DNA from: Bacillota bacterium
GTDB taxonomy: Bacteria > Bacillota > Syntrophomonadia > Syntrophomonadales > DTU052
Direction of reading: 5' to 3'
NCBI GenBank assembly: GCA_029781825.1
Contig: JAKOVY010000013.1
Coordinates: 1 to 64,000 of the forward strand
Length of the DNA stretch: 64,000 nt
This document shows positions 49,731 through 59,248 of the stretch, in pieces (position 1 is the stretch's first letter; every line of letters starts with the position of its first letter). A program made the translations under genes and the position numbers. A model generated the notes under the pieces. The model ran no database searches. It was given only the letters and a program-made list of their open reading frames with translations, and had not been told where the DNA came from.

Positions 49731-50870
49731 TTGAAACGAATCGCGATAATAGGGTCCACCGGCTCCATCGGGGTACAGGCTCTGGATGTAGTCAGGCGCA
49801 ATCCGGACAAACTTGAGGTAGTAGCTCTGGCAGCGGGGAGTAATGCGAAACTGCTGGCCTTGCAGGCGGCTGAATTCAATGCCCGGTATGCGGCCGTCTT
49901 TGACAAAGAAGCGTACCGCGAGCTGGCCGCCCGTTGCGACTGCTGGACCGGTGAGGGATTGGAGGCCGTTGCCTTCCTGGCGACACTGGAAGACGTCGAC
50001 CTGGTATTGATCGCGGTAGGCGGTGCAGCCGGGATTTATCCTACCTATAAGGCGGTCGCTGCCGGAAAAACTGTGGGGCTTGCCAACAAGGAAAGCATGG
50101 TGGCGGCCGGCGACGTGATAATGCCCCTGGCACGTTCCTCCGGTTCTGCGATTTTACCGGTGGACAGCGAGCACTCCGCGATATTTCAATGCCTGCAGGG
50201 TGAAGAAAAGTCGGTTTCCCGGTTGTGGTTAACTGCTTCCGGAGGTCCGTTCCGGGAGACGGACATAGCGGAACTCGAGTTCGTAACCCCGGAACAAGCC
50301 CTGCGCCACCCGAAATGGAACATGGGGAAAAAGATAACCATTGACTCGGCAACTCTGATGAACAAGGGACTTGAGGTGATTGAAGCTCATCACCTGTTTG
50401 CAGTAAGCTATGACCAGATAGGTGTGGTTATTCACCCCCAGAGTATCGTACACTCGCTGGTTGAGTTTGTTGACGGATCCCTGTTGGGGCACCTGGGTGT
50501 TCCCGATATGAGAATACCCATCCAGTATGCGTTCAGCTATCCTGATAGATGGGAATCTCCCTGTGAGCGGCTTAATCTGCTGCAATTGGGTGAATTGAAT
50601 TTTTACCCTCCTGATTATAAAAAGTTTCCGGCACTGGAGTTGGCATTAGCTGCCGGGCAACGGGGAGGAACCATGCCTGCGGTTATGAATGCCGCCAATG
50701 AGATTGCCGTAGAAAGCTTTCTGGAGGGGAAGCTGGGGTTTAGAGAAATAACCGTGATGGTGGAGAAGGTAATGGGGGAGCATCGGGTTATAGCCAACCC
50801 AACTTTGAGCGAGATTATGGCAGCCGACAGTTGGGCTCGTGAAGCCTGCAGGCGAAACATTCGGAAATGA
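49731..50870 (+). CDS. dxr: 1-deoxy-D-xylulose 5-phosphate reductoisomerase
   Basis: Dxr makes 2-C-methyl-D-erythritol 4-phosphate, the second step of the MEP isoprenoid pathway, using NADPH. The 379-residue protein starts with the nucleotide loop IAIIGSTGSIG (4-14). It continues with GLANKESMVAAGDVI, LPVDSEHSAIFQCL, LTASGGPF and KITIDSATLMNKGLEVIEAH, all family blocks. The start is set at TTG 49731 (AAAGAG six bases upstream); TTG 49725 overlaps the previous stop by four bases. ispG of the same pathway lies two genes downstream. Confidence 0.95.
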   Translation: MKRIAIIGSTGSIGVQALDVVRRNPDKLEVVALAAGSNAKLLALQAAEFNARYAAVFDKEAYRELAARCDCWTGEGLEAVAFLATLEDVDLVLIAVGGAAGIYPTYKAVAAGKTVGLANKESMVAAGDVIMPLARSSGSAILPVDSEHSAIFQCLQGEEKSVSRLWLTASGGPFRETDIAELEFVTPEQALRHPKWNMGKKITIDSATLMNKGLEVIEAHHLFAVSYDQIGVVIHPQSIVHSLVEFVDGSLLGHLGVPDMRIPIQYAFSYPDRWESPCERLNLLQLGELNFYPPDYKKFPALELALAAGQRGGTMPAVMNAANEIAVESFLEGKLGFREITVMVEKVMGEHRVIANPTLSEIMAADSWAREACRRNIRK

Positions 50871-50883
50871 GGTAAGGAGATAT

Positions 50884-51948
50884 ATGATGATTATTATGTC
50901 ACTTTTGGTACTGGCGGTTATAATTCTGGTCCATGAGTTGGGGCACTTTCTCGCCTGCCGTAGTGCCGGTATTGATGTCGAGGAATTCAGCATCGGCTTC
51001 GGCCCCAAGTTGATCAGCATAAACGGCAAAAAAGAAGATTCACGTTCGGAACAGGATATCCAGACCGAATACACGCTAAGGCTTTTTCCCATCGGAGGGT
51101 TCGTTCGTATGGCCGGAGCCGAACCTGATGATTTTGACAATCCCCGCGGTTTTAACCGGGCTTCTCCCTGGCAGAGGATCAAGGTGCTGTCGGCGGGGCC
51201 GCTGGCTAACTTTGCACTGGCGATCGTCATATTCATTTTTGCTTTTACCCTGGTCGGGCTGCCCGAAATAGTAAACCAGCCCATACTGGGCGAAGTGGTA
51301 GCCGGGAAACCGGCGGCGGAAGCCGGTTTAAGGCCCGGTGACCGGGTGATCAGCATAGACGGACAAGAGGTCGCCACCTGGGAAGAGATGGTGGAGATAA
51401 TCAGGAAAACCCCGGAGGGTGCCGCTCGAGAACTGGTAGTGCTCCGGGATGGACAGCGGCATACATTCACGGTGAGGCCGGAGTATAACGCCTCAACCCA
51501 AACCTCGATGCTGGGAGTAAGTGCGACCATTACTTACCACAAAATGGGGGTATGGGAAGGAATCAAGATGGGGTTTGTCAATACCTATTTAACCACGGTC
51601 TTGATGCTCCAGGGACTGGTCCAGCTTATCACCGGTGCAGTTTCTCCCGACTCTCTGGCGGGACCGGTGGGAATAACCAAGATGATTGGCGAAGCCGCTC
51701 AGGGCGGTTTGATATACCTTTTGAATTTTACGGCTCTGTTGAGCATAAACCTGGGGGTTATTAATCTGATTCCATTTCCGGCTCTGGATGGAAGCCGCAT
51801 TGTTTTTACCGGTGTGGAACTGGTCAGGGGACGTCCAATCGAAGCCGAACGGGAAAACTTTATACATTTAATCGGGTTTGTGGTTCTAGTCGGCCTGATA
51901 ATCCTGATTACTTTTAACGATATAGTAAATATCGCAAAGGGTGGATAG
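50884..51948 (+). CDS. rseP: Site-2 intramembrane zinc protease RseP (RasP)
   Basis: RseP cuts transmembrane segments of anti-sigma factors and leftover signal peptides. The ATG at 50884 (354 residues) follows AAGGAG by four bases. The first span holds the zinc motif HELGH (17-21). A single PDZ domain lies at about 125-200 with AGLRPGDRVISIDGQ. The C-terminal spans carry the LDG motif in NLIPFPALDGSRI. The neighbours dxr and ispG match Firmicutes order. Confidence 0.95.
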   Translation: MMIIMSLLVLAVIILVHELGHFLACRSAGIDVEEFSIGFGPKLISINGKKEDSRSEQDIQTEYTLRLFPIGGFVRMAGAEPDDFDNPRGFNRASPWQRIKVLSAGPLANFALAIVIFIFAFTLVGLPEIVNQPILGEVVAGKPAAEAGLRPGDRVISIDGQEVATWEEMVEIIRKTPEGAARELVVLRDGQRHTFTVRPEYNASTQTSMLGVSATITYHKMGVWEGIKMGFVNTYLTTVLMLQGLVQLITGAVSPDSLAGPVGITKMIGEAAQGGLIYLLNFTALLSINLGVINLIPFPALDGSRIVFTGVELVRGRPIEAERENFIHLIGFVVLVGLIILITFNDIVNIAKGG

Positions 51949-51952
51949 GTTG

Positions 51953-53065
51953 ATGCGGAGAATAACCCGGGAAATTAGAATCGGGAAAGTGGCGGTGGGC
52001 GGCAATAACCCGGTCGTTGTCCAATCGATGACCAATACAGATACCCGGGATATCCGTGCAACAATTGAGCAGATCGATAACCTGTATCAAGTTGGGTGCG
52101 AGCTGATCAGGGTCGCGGTACCCGATTTCGAAGCAGCCGAGGCCCTGTCCGGCATAGTAAGACAAAGCCCCATACCGGTAATAGCAGATATTCATTTTGA
52201 TTACCGCCTGGCACTTGAGGCCTTGAAAAACGGCGTTCACGGTCTTCGGATAAACCCGGGCAATATCGGACCCCGCTGGAAGGTGGAAGCGGTGGTTAAG
52301 GAAGCCCGTGAGCGGAATGTTCCCATTAGAATCGGCGTCAATGCCGGTTCGCTGGAGCGGGCGCTCCGGGATGAATTTGGAGGGGCTACCCCGGAAGCCA
52401 TGGTGGAAAGCGCCTTGAGGCAGGTCAGGGTGCTTGAGGACATGGGATTTAACCTGATCAAGATCTCCCTCAAATCGTCAAATGTGATGGACACGGTCAG
52501 AGCGTACCGGTTATTGAGCGCGGCGGTAGACTACCCTCTCCATGTTGGAATAACCGAGGCCGGTACCCTGGCACGGGGATTGATAAAATCAGCTATGGGA
52601 ATCGGCATGCTGCTGGCCGAAGGCATCGGCGACACCATCAGGGTCTCCCTTACTGCCGACCCTCGGGAAGAGGTCTGGGCAGCCTATGAGATCTTGAGAG
52701 CGGCCGGAAGAAGGTCTCGCGGGGTGGAACTGGTATCCTGCCCCACCTGCGGGCGCTGTGAAATACCGCTCCAGGATTTGGCTGAAGAGGTGGACCGCGA
52801 ACTGCGCGGCATTGAGCAACCGCTTAAAGTGGCGGTAATGGGTTGTGTGGTTAACGGCCCCGGAGAGGCCAGGGATGCGGATGTTGGAATAGCGGGAGGC
52901 CGCGGTTTTGGTTTGCTGTTTAAAAATGGACAGGTGATCGCCAAAGTGGAAAACAACCGGATGGCTTCCGCATTAATCGATGCGGTGAGGGAAACTGCAA
53001 AGAGGAGGGAAACGGTTGAGGACGACACAGCTTCTAATGCCGACTCTGAGGGAAGAGCCCAGTGA
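51953..53065 (+). CDS. ispG: 4-hydroxy-3-methylbut-2-enyl diphosphate synthase
   Basis: IspG carries out the sixth MEP-pathway step with a [4Fe-4S] cluster. The start is ATG 51953 (370 residues), after GGGTGGATAGG. Signatures are VQSMTNTDTRD, ADIHFDYRLA, RINPGNIG, then the cluster cysteines in CPTCGRCE and GCVVNGPGEA. Beyond the usual end (about 350) the protein has a polar tail that runs 50 bases into proS. The tail could be extra, or the proS start could be later. Confidence 0.95.
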   Translation: MRRITREIRIGKVAVGGNNPVVVQSMTNTDTRDIRATIEQIDNLYQVGCELIRVAVPDFEAAEALSGIVRQSPIPVIADIHFDYRLALEALKNGVHGLRINPGNIGPRWKVEAVVKEARERNVPIRIGVNAGSLERALRDEFGGATPEAMVESALRQVRVLEDMGFNLIKISLKSSNVMDTVRAYRLLSAAVDYPLHVGITEAGTLARGLIKSAMGIGMLLAEGIGDTIRVSLTADPREEVWAAYEILRAAGRRSRGVELVSCPTCGRCEIPLQDLAEEVDRELRGIEQPLKVAVMGCVVNGPGEARDADVGIAGGRGFGLLFKNGQVIAKVENNRMASALIDAVRETAKRRETVEDDTASNADSEGRAQ

Positions 53066-54719
53066 TACCGAAGTAATAAGCCACAAGCTCCTGGTGCGGG
53101 CGGGCATGATACGCAAGGTGGCAGGAGGCGTATACACCTATCTCCCCTTGGCCTTCAGGGTTTTACAGAAAATCACAAAAATTGTCAGAGAGGAAATGGA
53201 CAAGGCCGGGGGCCAGGAAGTGGGGCTGCCCATCATACAGCCCCGCGACTTATGGGATCAAACAGGAAGGTGGCAGCTGTACGGCGATGAGATGTTCCGC
53301 TTGAAGGACCGCCATCAGCGCGATTTTTGCCTGGGTCCCACCCATGAGGAGGTTATAACAGCTTTGGTGGGCGCGGAGGTTCATTCCTACCGGGATTTGC
53401 CGCTGCTCCTCTATCAGATACAGGACAAGTTTAGAGATGAGATCCGTCCACGGTTCGGCTTGATGCGCGGGCGGGAGTTTATAATGAAAGACCTGTACTC
53501 TTTCGATGTGGATGAGGATGGGCTGGAAATATCCTATCGCAAGATATATTTCGCTTACAGTGCTATTTTTGAGAGATTGGGGCTTGACTTCCGGGTAGTG
53601 GAAGCCGACAGCGGTGCCATCGGAGGCAGCAGCAGTCACGAGTTTATCGTCCTGGCCCGGAGTGGAGAATCGTTGGTTGTCTACTGTGACCAGTGCGATT
53701 ACGCTGCCAACGTGGAGAAAGCTGAGGCGGTATTTGAACCGGTTGAAAAGGCGGCTGAATGTCCGCCGTTCGAGGCCGTATTCACCCCGGGTAAAAAGTC
53801 GGTAGCCGATGTGGTTGAATTCCTGGGAGTAGACCCTACACGGATAATCAAAACACTGATTTGCATCGTGGATGGTGTCCCTTATGCCGTCCTGATAAGA
53901 GGTGACCGCGAACTCAATGAAGTAAAACTCAAGAACTACCTGCAGGCCTCGGAGATTTTTATGGCTCCGGAGGATATGGTAAGAGAGATTGCCGGAGCCG
54001 GCATTGGTTCCATTGGCCCGGTGGGGCTCAAGATCAAGATACTGGCGGATTTGGAGATCCAGGGAATGAGCGATGCCTTTTGTGGTGCCAACCGGGATGA
54101 TTACCACCTGGCTCATGTTTTACCGGGAAGGGATTTTGTTCCTGATGCTTATGCAGACCTGCGCAACGTTGAAGCCGGCGACTCCTGTCCCCGTTGTGGA
54201 GGGGAATTGCTGGCCACCCGCGGGATTGAGGTCGGACACATATTTAAGCTGGGAACCAAGTACTCCGAGGCTATGGACGCCGGATTTCTTGATGAAGACG
54301 GAGTCAGGCGACATTTCGTAATGGGCTGTTACGGGATTGGTATTTCCCGGGTAATGGCGGCCGCGATCGAACAGAAACACGATGAGGACGGGATCATTTG
54401 GCCGATGGCTATTGCCCCGTTCCAGGTGATTATCGTTCCAGTCAACGCCCGTGATGAGGAGCAGGTTGGTTGTGCCGAGAGGCTCTACCAGGAGCTGCAG
54501 GAGGCCGGGGTCGAAGTTTTATATGACGACCGGGAGGAACGGGCCGGCGTAAAATTCAAGGATGCCGATTTAATCGGGATTCCGCTGAGGATAACCATTG
54601 GGCCCAAATCCTTAAAACAGAACAAGGTGGAGATTAAGAAGCGGTGGGAAGCTGAAAGCGAGTTAATCGATCAGGAAAAAATAGTGGATTACGTTCTCTC
54701 ACTGATTGGTAAGATGTAG
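53016..54719 (+). CDS. proS: Prolyl-tRNA synthetase (bacterial type)
   Basis: ProRS charges tRNA-Pro. The 567-residue protein is the bacterial form with an editing (INS) domain. The class II motifs are visible: motif 1 near QEVGLPIIQP, motif 2 in RDLPLLLYQIQDKFRDEIRP and RFGLMRGREFIMKDLYSF, motif 3 in GCYGIGISRVMAAAIEQ (near 435-451). The INS editing domain spans about 225-390. The start is a TTG at 53016 with GGAGGGA before it, overlapping the ispG end by 50 bases. Confidence 0.95.
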   Translation: MRTTQLLMPTLREEPSDTEVISHKLLVRAGMIRKVAGGVYTYLPLAFRVLQKITKIVREEMDKAGGQEVGLPIIQPRDLWDQTGRWQLYGDEMFRLKDRHQRDFCLGPTHEEVITALVGAEVHSYRDLPLLLYQIQDKFRDEIRPRFGLMRGREFIMKDLYSFDVDEDGLEISYRKIYFAYSAIFERLGLDFRVVEADSGAIGGSSSHEFIVLARSGESLVVYCDQCDYAANVEKAEAVFEPVEKAAECPPFEAVFTPGKKSVADVVEFLGVDPTRIIKTLICIVDGVPYAVLIRGDRELNEVKLKNYLQASEIFMAPEDMVREIAGAGIGSIGPVGLKIKILADLEIQGMSDAFCGANRDDYHLAHVLPGRDFVPDAYADLRNVEAGDSCPRCGGELLATRGIEVGHIFKLGTKYSEAMDAGFLDEDGVRRHFVMGCYGIGISRVMAAAIEQKHDEDGIIWPMAIAPFQVIIVPVNARDEEQVGCAERLYQELQEAGVEVLYDDREERAGVKFKDADLIGIPLRITIGPKSLKQNKVEIKKRWEAESELIDQEKIVDYVLSLIGKM

Positions 54720-54737
54720 GTAAAAGGGGGGAAGGTA

Positions 54738-55403
54738 TTGTCCGAATGGGAGATAATTTTAAAACTGGCTCTCTCCTGTATTCTGGGGGGGATCATTGGT
54801 CTGGAAAGGGAGAGTCTTAACCGCCCAGCCGGACTACGTACCTATACCCTGGTATGTATGGGTTCGGCCCTGGCAATGGTGGTTTCCCTGGAGATGTACT
54901 ACCAATTTCAAGCCACCGTAAATGCTGACCCGGGGAGGATCGCTGCTCAGGTGGTCAGCGGGATAGGTTTTATCGGCGCCGGTACCATTATTCGCGAAGG
55001 ACCAACCATCAGGGGGTTAACCACGGCCGCCGGCATCTGGGTTGTTGGTTGTATTGGATTGGCGGTCGGCGCTGGCATGTACGTACCGGCCATCGCCACC
55101 TCAATTCTGGTGCTGTTTATACTGATTTATTTCCGCCGATTGGAAGAGCGCGTCTCCGGTTTGAGGGATTACCGAGCCTTTTCGATGATTGTAGATGATA
55201 TTCCGGGTCAGGTGGGGCGAATCGGTTCGGCATTAGGAGATCTCGGGGTTTCGATAAAAAACATCCAGCTTTCAGAAACTGACGAGCCCGGGCGGATAGA
55301 AGTGGAATTGCTGGTGGTTCTGCCGCAAAACCTGGATCCTGAGGCCGTGATTAACAACCTCTCGAATGTACACGGGGTATTCAGCGTTGAGCAGATAGGT
55401 TAA
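54738..55403 (+). CDS. MgtC/SapB family membrane protein
   Basis: The 221-residue protein has about five membrane spans in its first 130 residues, with the family signature ILGGIIGLERESLNRPAGLR and TYTLVCMGSALAMVVSL, and then SGIGFIGAGTIIREG and GLTTAAGIWVVGCIGLAVG. The C-terminal 80 residues form a soluble ACT-like domain. MgtC proteins are tied to Mg2+ homeostasis and ATP synthase control in pathogens; the role in this kind of organism is unknown. The TTG at 54738 has AAAGGGGGGAAGG upstream. Confidence 0.85.
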   Translation: MSEWEIILKLALSCILGGIIGLERESLNRPAGLRTYTLVCMGSALAMVVSLEMYYQFQATVNADPGRIAAQVVSGIGFIGAGTIIREGPTIRGLTTAAGIWVVGCIGLAVGAGMYVPAIATSILVLFILIYFRRLEERVSGLRDYRAFSMIVDDIPGQVGRIGSALGDLGVSIKNIQLSETDEPGRIEVELLVVLPQNLDPEAVINNLSNVHGVFSVEQIG

Positions 55404-55450
55404 GGATACCTTTGTTTACGTTGGGTTTTTGGCAGCAGTAAGTTTGGGGG

Positions 55451-58400
55451 ATGGCTTTGCGTTTAGGAGAATTGTGGGAGAGTATTGGGTGTTCCGGGGA
55501 ACGTGACCTGGAGTCCGTAACAATAAAAGAAGTACTGGTTTTTGCTGAACAAAGGGCCTGGAGGCTGGTGCTGGTTGTCAAACAACCGATACCGGCTGCC
55601 AGGCTAAAATCTATAGGCGAGCAGATTATAGAGCATATTGAAGGCCTGGATACGGTTCAAGTTGTTGCCCAGCCGGAGGACCCGGAATTGTGCCTGTCGG
55701 AGATTGTCAACCGGGACTGGCCGCAAATATTGAAGGCGCTGGACAAACCTGACCGGGAGCTGGTCAGCCGGGCTGTATACCAGGTAGAAGATGAGCACCT
55801 TATACTGAAGTTTGCTGAATTGTCAAGCTGGCAGCAGGCGGTTGACAATGACGTATGCCGCCGCATAGAAAAATGGATCTATGATTCTTATCTAATGTCC
55901 TTTCTGGTTTCGGCACGCCACAGCGAGCGTCGGGAATACCAGACTACAGTAAAAAGCAAGGAAGAGCTGGAAGCGGTTATTCTCCCCACCAGTTCATATA
56001 AACGCCGACGCAAAGAAGAACGCCGCAGCCGCTCCAGAGGCAGGAAAATTGATGCTCCCGCCATGCAGATAACCGAGCTGCAGGAAGGTTTGGAGCGGGT
56101 AGTGGTTGAGGGGATAATATTCGGCAAAAAGACCTGGAAGCTGAAGGACGGCAAACACGTTACCACTTACGATATTACCGACTATTCCGATTCCATTACC
56201 GTAAAAGTGTTTGATGAGGACAGGTTCGAGAACGGCAGTTCCATCAGGGTTTGGGGGGGAGTGCGGTTTGATGTCTTTGAAAAGGAACCGGTGCTTTACG
56301 CCGACCACATCGAAGCGATGGAACTCCCGGGAAGGACTGACAGTTCTCAGGTGAAACGGGTAGAACTCCACCTGCATACCACGATGAGCACTCTGGACGG
56401 ACTCACTCATGTCGATGAGTTAATGAAGAGAGCTGCCGGGTTTGGTCATCGGGCGGTGGCTATAACCGACCACGGTTCGATTCAGGCTTTTCCCCAGGCG
56501 GCCGAGGAAGCCAGGAAATATGGGATCAAAGTCATATACGGGGTGGAGGCCTACCTGGTTGACGAGCCGCTGCAGGATCGCCCCTACCATGTGATACTTT
56601 TGGCCGCCTCCCAGGAGGGTCTGGCCAATCTTTATCAACTGATCAGCAGTTCCTATCTCAACAACTTCTACCGGACTCCCCGTATACTCCGCCGCGAACT
56701 CGTGGCTTTGCGGGACGGAATCCTGATCGGCAGCGCCTGCGAGAGCGGTGAGATAATACGAGGGATTCTCAAAGGCATGGCCGATGATGAGCTTCAAAAG
56801 ATTGCCGATTTTTATGATTACCTCGAGATACAGCCCCTGGAGAACAACGAATTCATGGTGCGGGATGGGATTGTGGCGGACAGGCAGGCACTTATCGATA
56901 TTAACCTGCGGGTGCTTGAGTTGGGGGAACGTCTGGGGAAACCGGTAGTGGCCACAGGAGACGTTCACTTTCTCGATCCCCAGGATGAGATCTTTCGCCG
57001 TATAATTCAAGCCGGAAAAGGGTTTGCCGATGCTGAAAACCAGGCTCCGCTCTACTACCGCACCACCGAGGAGATGCTGGATGCCTTCAGTTATCTGGGA
57101 GAGGACCGGGCCTGGGAAGTGGTGGTGGCCAACCCCAATGCCATTGCCGACCGCTGCCAGGATATCCGACCGGTACCTGAAGGTTATTATGCCCCCATTA
57201 TGGAGGGGGCTGCAGAGAAGCTAACCGCGCTGGCGTGGAAAACGGCCCGTGATTTATATAAAGAGCCGCTGCCGGTGCAGGTGGAAGAGAGGCTAACCCG
57301 TGAGCTCCAATCCATAACCAAACACGGTTTCAGCGAGCTCTACCTCATCGCTCATCAGCTGGTTAAGAAGTCCAACCAGGATGGGTACCTGGTAGGCTCA
57401 AGGGGCTCGGTGGGCTCTTCTTTAGCGGCATTCTTCACCGGTATCACCGAAGTCAATCCCCTCCCGCCACATTACCGGTGCAGGTGCGGATTTTCCAAGT
57501 TTTTTGAGGACGGATCGGTATTGAGCGGAGTCGACCTCCCATCCGCACAGTGCCCGGATTGCGGGGAGGAGCTGGAAAGGGACGGTTTTGACATACCGTT
57601 TGAAACCTTCCTGGGCTTTGAAGGGGACAAGGTACCCGATATTGACCTGAATTTCTCCGGCGACTACCAGAGCAGGGCCCACCAGTATGTGGAGGAACTG
57701 TTCGGGAAGGACCATGTTTTTCGAGCCGGCACCATATCTACCATTGCCGAAAAGACCGCCTATGGATTCGTAAAGAAGTACGAAGAGGAAATGGGGATCC
57801 GGCTGCGCCGGGCCGAGATTGAGCGGCTGGTCCGCGGAATCACGGGGGTAAAGCGCACCACCGGACAGCACCCCGGCGGGCTTATGATCATTCCCGGTCA
57901 TATGGATGTACACAGCTTTACGCCCATTCAACACCCGGCCGATGATATGAAATCGGGGGTAAGGACCACGCATTTTGAATATGAAGCCTTGAGCGGGGTT
58001 CTGGTTAAGTTGGATGTGCTGGGGCACGATGATCCTACGATGCTCAAAGTGTTGGAAGACCTGACCGGCTTTAAGGCCACCCGGGTAAGGCTGGACGAAC
58101 CCTTGACCATGCAGCTTTTTTCCGGAGTCGCTCCGCTGGGGGTCAAGCCGGAGGATATACGTTCACAGGTGGGCACTTACGGCATTCCTGAATTCAATAC
58201 CAGGTTTGTCCGCCAGATGCTGGAAGTGACCCGGCCCAAAACCTTTTCCGAACTGGTGCGGATCAGCGGTTTGTCCCACGGTACCAACGTGTGGCTCAAT
58301 AATGCCCAGGACTTGATTAAGAACGGCATCGCCGGGCTGAATGAGGTTATAGCAACCCGTGATGACATAATGATTTACCTGATCCAGAAAGGACTGGACA

Positions 58401-59071
58401 AGAAAGAAGCCTTTAAGATCATGGAAAAGGTGCGCAAGGGGAAGGGGCTTTCCCCTGAGGAAATGGATTATATGAAGGCCAATAACGTCCCCCAATGGTA
58501 CATCGATTCCTGCAACCGGATCGAGTACATGTTCCCCAAGGCTCATGCAGTAGCTTATGTTATGATGGCCTTCCGCATCGCTTTTTACAAGGTTCATTAT
58601 CCGCTGGCCTTCTACGCCAGTTATTTTACGGTGAGGGCCCAGGATTTTGATGAGGTGATAACGGCGGGAGCCGAGGCTATATGCCGGAGGCTGGACGAGA
58701 TTGAGGAGATGGGTCAAGAAGCATCCGCCAAAGACCGGAATCTCACCCCGGTATTGGAGGTAGCCCTGGAGATGTGGGTGAGGGGGTTTCGGTTTTTCCC
58801 GGTTGACCTCTACCGCTCCCATGCCAGTCGCTTTGAAATTGTTCCCGGGGGACTCCTGATCCCGTTTTCCGCGCTGCCCGGGGTGGGGTTGGCGGCCGCC
58901 AATAATCTGATGGAGGGACGCAGAGGCGGGCCGTTTACTTCTCTGGAGGACCTCCAGCGGCGGGGACGGGTGAATAAAGCGGTCATCGATATTCTGGACA
59001 GAGCCGGTTGTCTGAAGGACATCCCTTCCACCGACCAGATGAGCCTGTTTACGGAGATAGCCGGTTCGTAA
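55451..59071 (+). CDS. polC: DNA polymerase III alpha subunit, PolC type, without exonuclease insert
   Basis: PolC is the replicative polymerase of low-G+C Gram-positives. In order: N-terminal domain (to about 200), OB fold (about 205-300), PHP domain from HLH at 307-309, zinc module with CRCGFS and CPDCGEEL (about 677-706), catalytic Asp730/Asp732 in PDIDLNFSGDYQ, then fingers and an HhH end with LPGVGLAAANNLM. The 1206 residues are about 230 fewer than the Bacillus protein. The missing part is the DnaQ-type exonuclease that normally splits the PHP domain: YGVEAYLVDEPLQ at 363-375 runs directly into DRPYHVILLAAS. PHP metal ligands (TDHGS, TGDVHF) look intact. Confidence 0.95.
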   Translation: MALRLGELWESIGCSGERDLESVTIKEVLVFAEQRAWRLVLVVKQPIPAARLKSIGEQIIEHIEGLDTVQVVAQPEDPELCLSEIVNRDWPQILKALDKPDRELVSRAVYQVEDEHLILKFAELSSWQQAVDNDVCRRIEKWIYDSYLMSFLVSARHSERREYQTTVKSKEELEAVILPTSSYKRRRKEERRSRSRGRKIDAPAMQITELQEGLERVVVEGIIFGKKTWKLKDGKHVTTYDITDYSDSITVKVFDEDRFENGSSIRVWGGVRFDVFEKEPVLYADHIEAMELPGRTDSSQVKRVELHLHTTMSTLDGLTHVDELMKRAAGFGHRAVAITDHGSIQAFPQAAEEARKYGIKVIYGVEAYLVDEPLQDRPYHVILLAASQEGLANLYQLISSSYLNNFYRTPRILRRELVALRDGILIGSACESGEIIRGILKGMADDELQKIADFYDYLEIQPLENNEFMVRDGIVADRQALIDINLRVLELGERLGKPVVATGDVHFLDPQDEIFRRIIQAGKGFADAENQAPLYYRTTEEMLDAFSYLGEDRAWEVVVANPNAIADRCQDIRPVPEGYYAPIMEGAAEKLTALAWKTARDLYKEPLPVQVEERLTRELQSITKHGFSELYLIAHQLVKKSNQDGYLVGSRGSVGSSLAAFFTGITEVNPLPPHYRCRCGFSKFFEDGSVLSGVDLPSAQCPDCGEELERDGFDIPFETFLGFEGDKVPDIDLNFSGDYQSRAHQYVEELFGKDHVFRAGTISTIAEKTAYGFVKKYEEEMGIRLRRAEIERLVRGITGVKRTTGQHPGGLMIIPGHMDVHSFTPIQHPADDMKSGVRTTHFEYEALSGVLVKLDVLGHDDPTMLKVLEDLTGFKATRVRLDEPLTMQLFSGVAPLGVKPEDIRSQVGTYGIPEFNTRFVRQMLEVTRPKTFSELVRISGLSHGTNVWLNNAQDLIKNGIAGLNEVIATRDDIMIYLIQKGLDKKEAFKIMEKVRKGKGLSPEEMDYMKANNVPQWYIDSCNRIEYMFPKAHAVAYVMMAFRIAFYKVHYPLAFYASYFTVRAQDFDEVITAGAEAICRRLDEIEEMGQEASAKDRNLTPVLEVALEMWVRGFRFFPVDLYRSHASRFEIVPGGLLIPFSALPGVGLAAANNLMEGRRGGPFTSLEDLQRRGRVNKAVIDILDRAGCLKDIPSTDQMSLFTEIAGS

Positions 59072-59136
59072 AAATGTGAGGCCGGCAAGGATTAAAAATC
59101 CGGTAAAATTCCAATAATCCTTAACGAACGGCAGAC

Positions 59137-59165
59137 TTGAATGCGTTAAAGCAATATGATATACT
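59137..59165 (+). promoter_or_regulatory. Sigma-A promoter of the rimP-nusA-infB unit
   Basis: TTGAAT (59137-59142) and TATACT (59160-59165) are 17 bp apart; TGA before the -10 gives an extended -10. It is 65 bp after polC and 83 bp before rimP. Confidence 0.7.
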
Positions 59166-59199
59166 CCAATTGTTGCCGTATAAATATGACCGCGCGAAG

Positions 59200-59221
59200 A
59201 GTGGGTTAAATCCCACTTTTT
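59200..59221 (+). terminator. Hairpin and T-run in the rimP leader
   Basis: AGTGGG (59200-59205) and CCCACT (59212-59217) form a perfect 6-bp stem with loop TTAAAT, followed by TTTTTC. It lies 34 bp after the promoter -10 and 27 bp before the rimP start, inside the expected leader. Confidence 0.7.
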
Positions 59222-59248
59222 CTGTTCTCAAAGATGGGAGGTACACAG

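Noticed and set aside
53250..54116. 288-codon - strand frame
   Set aside because: Antisense to proS and without any known pattern.
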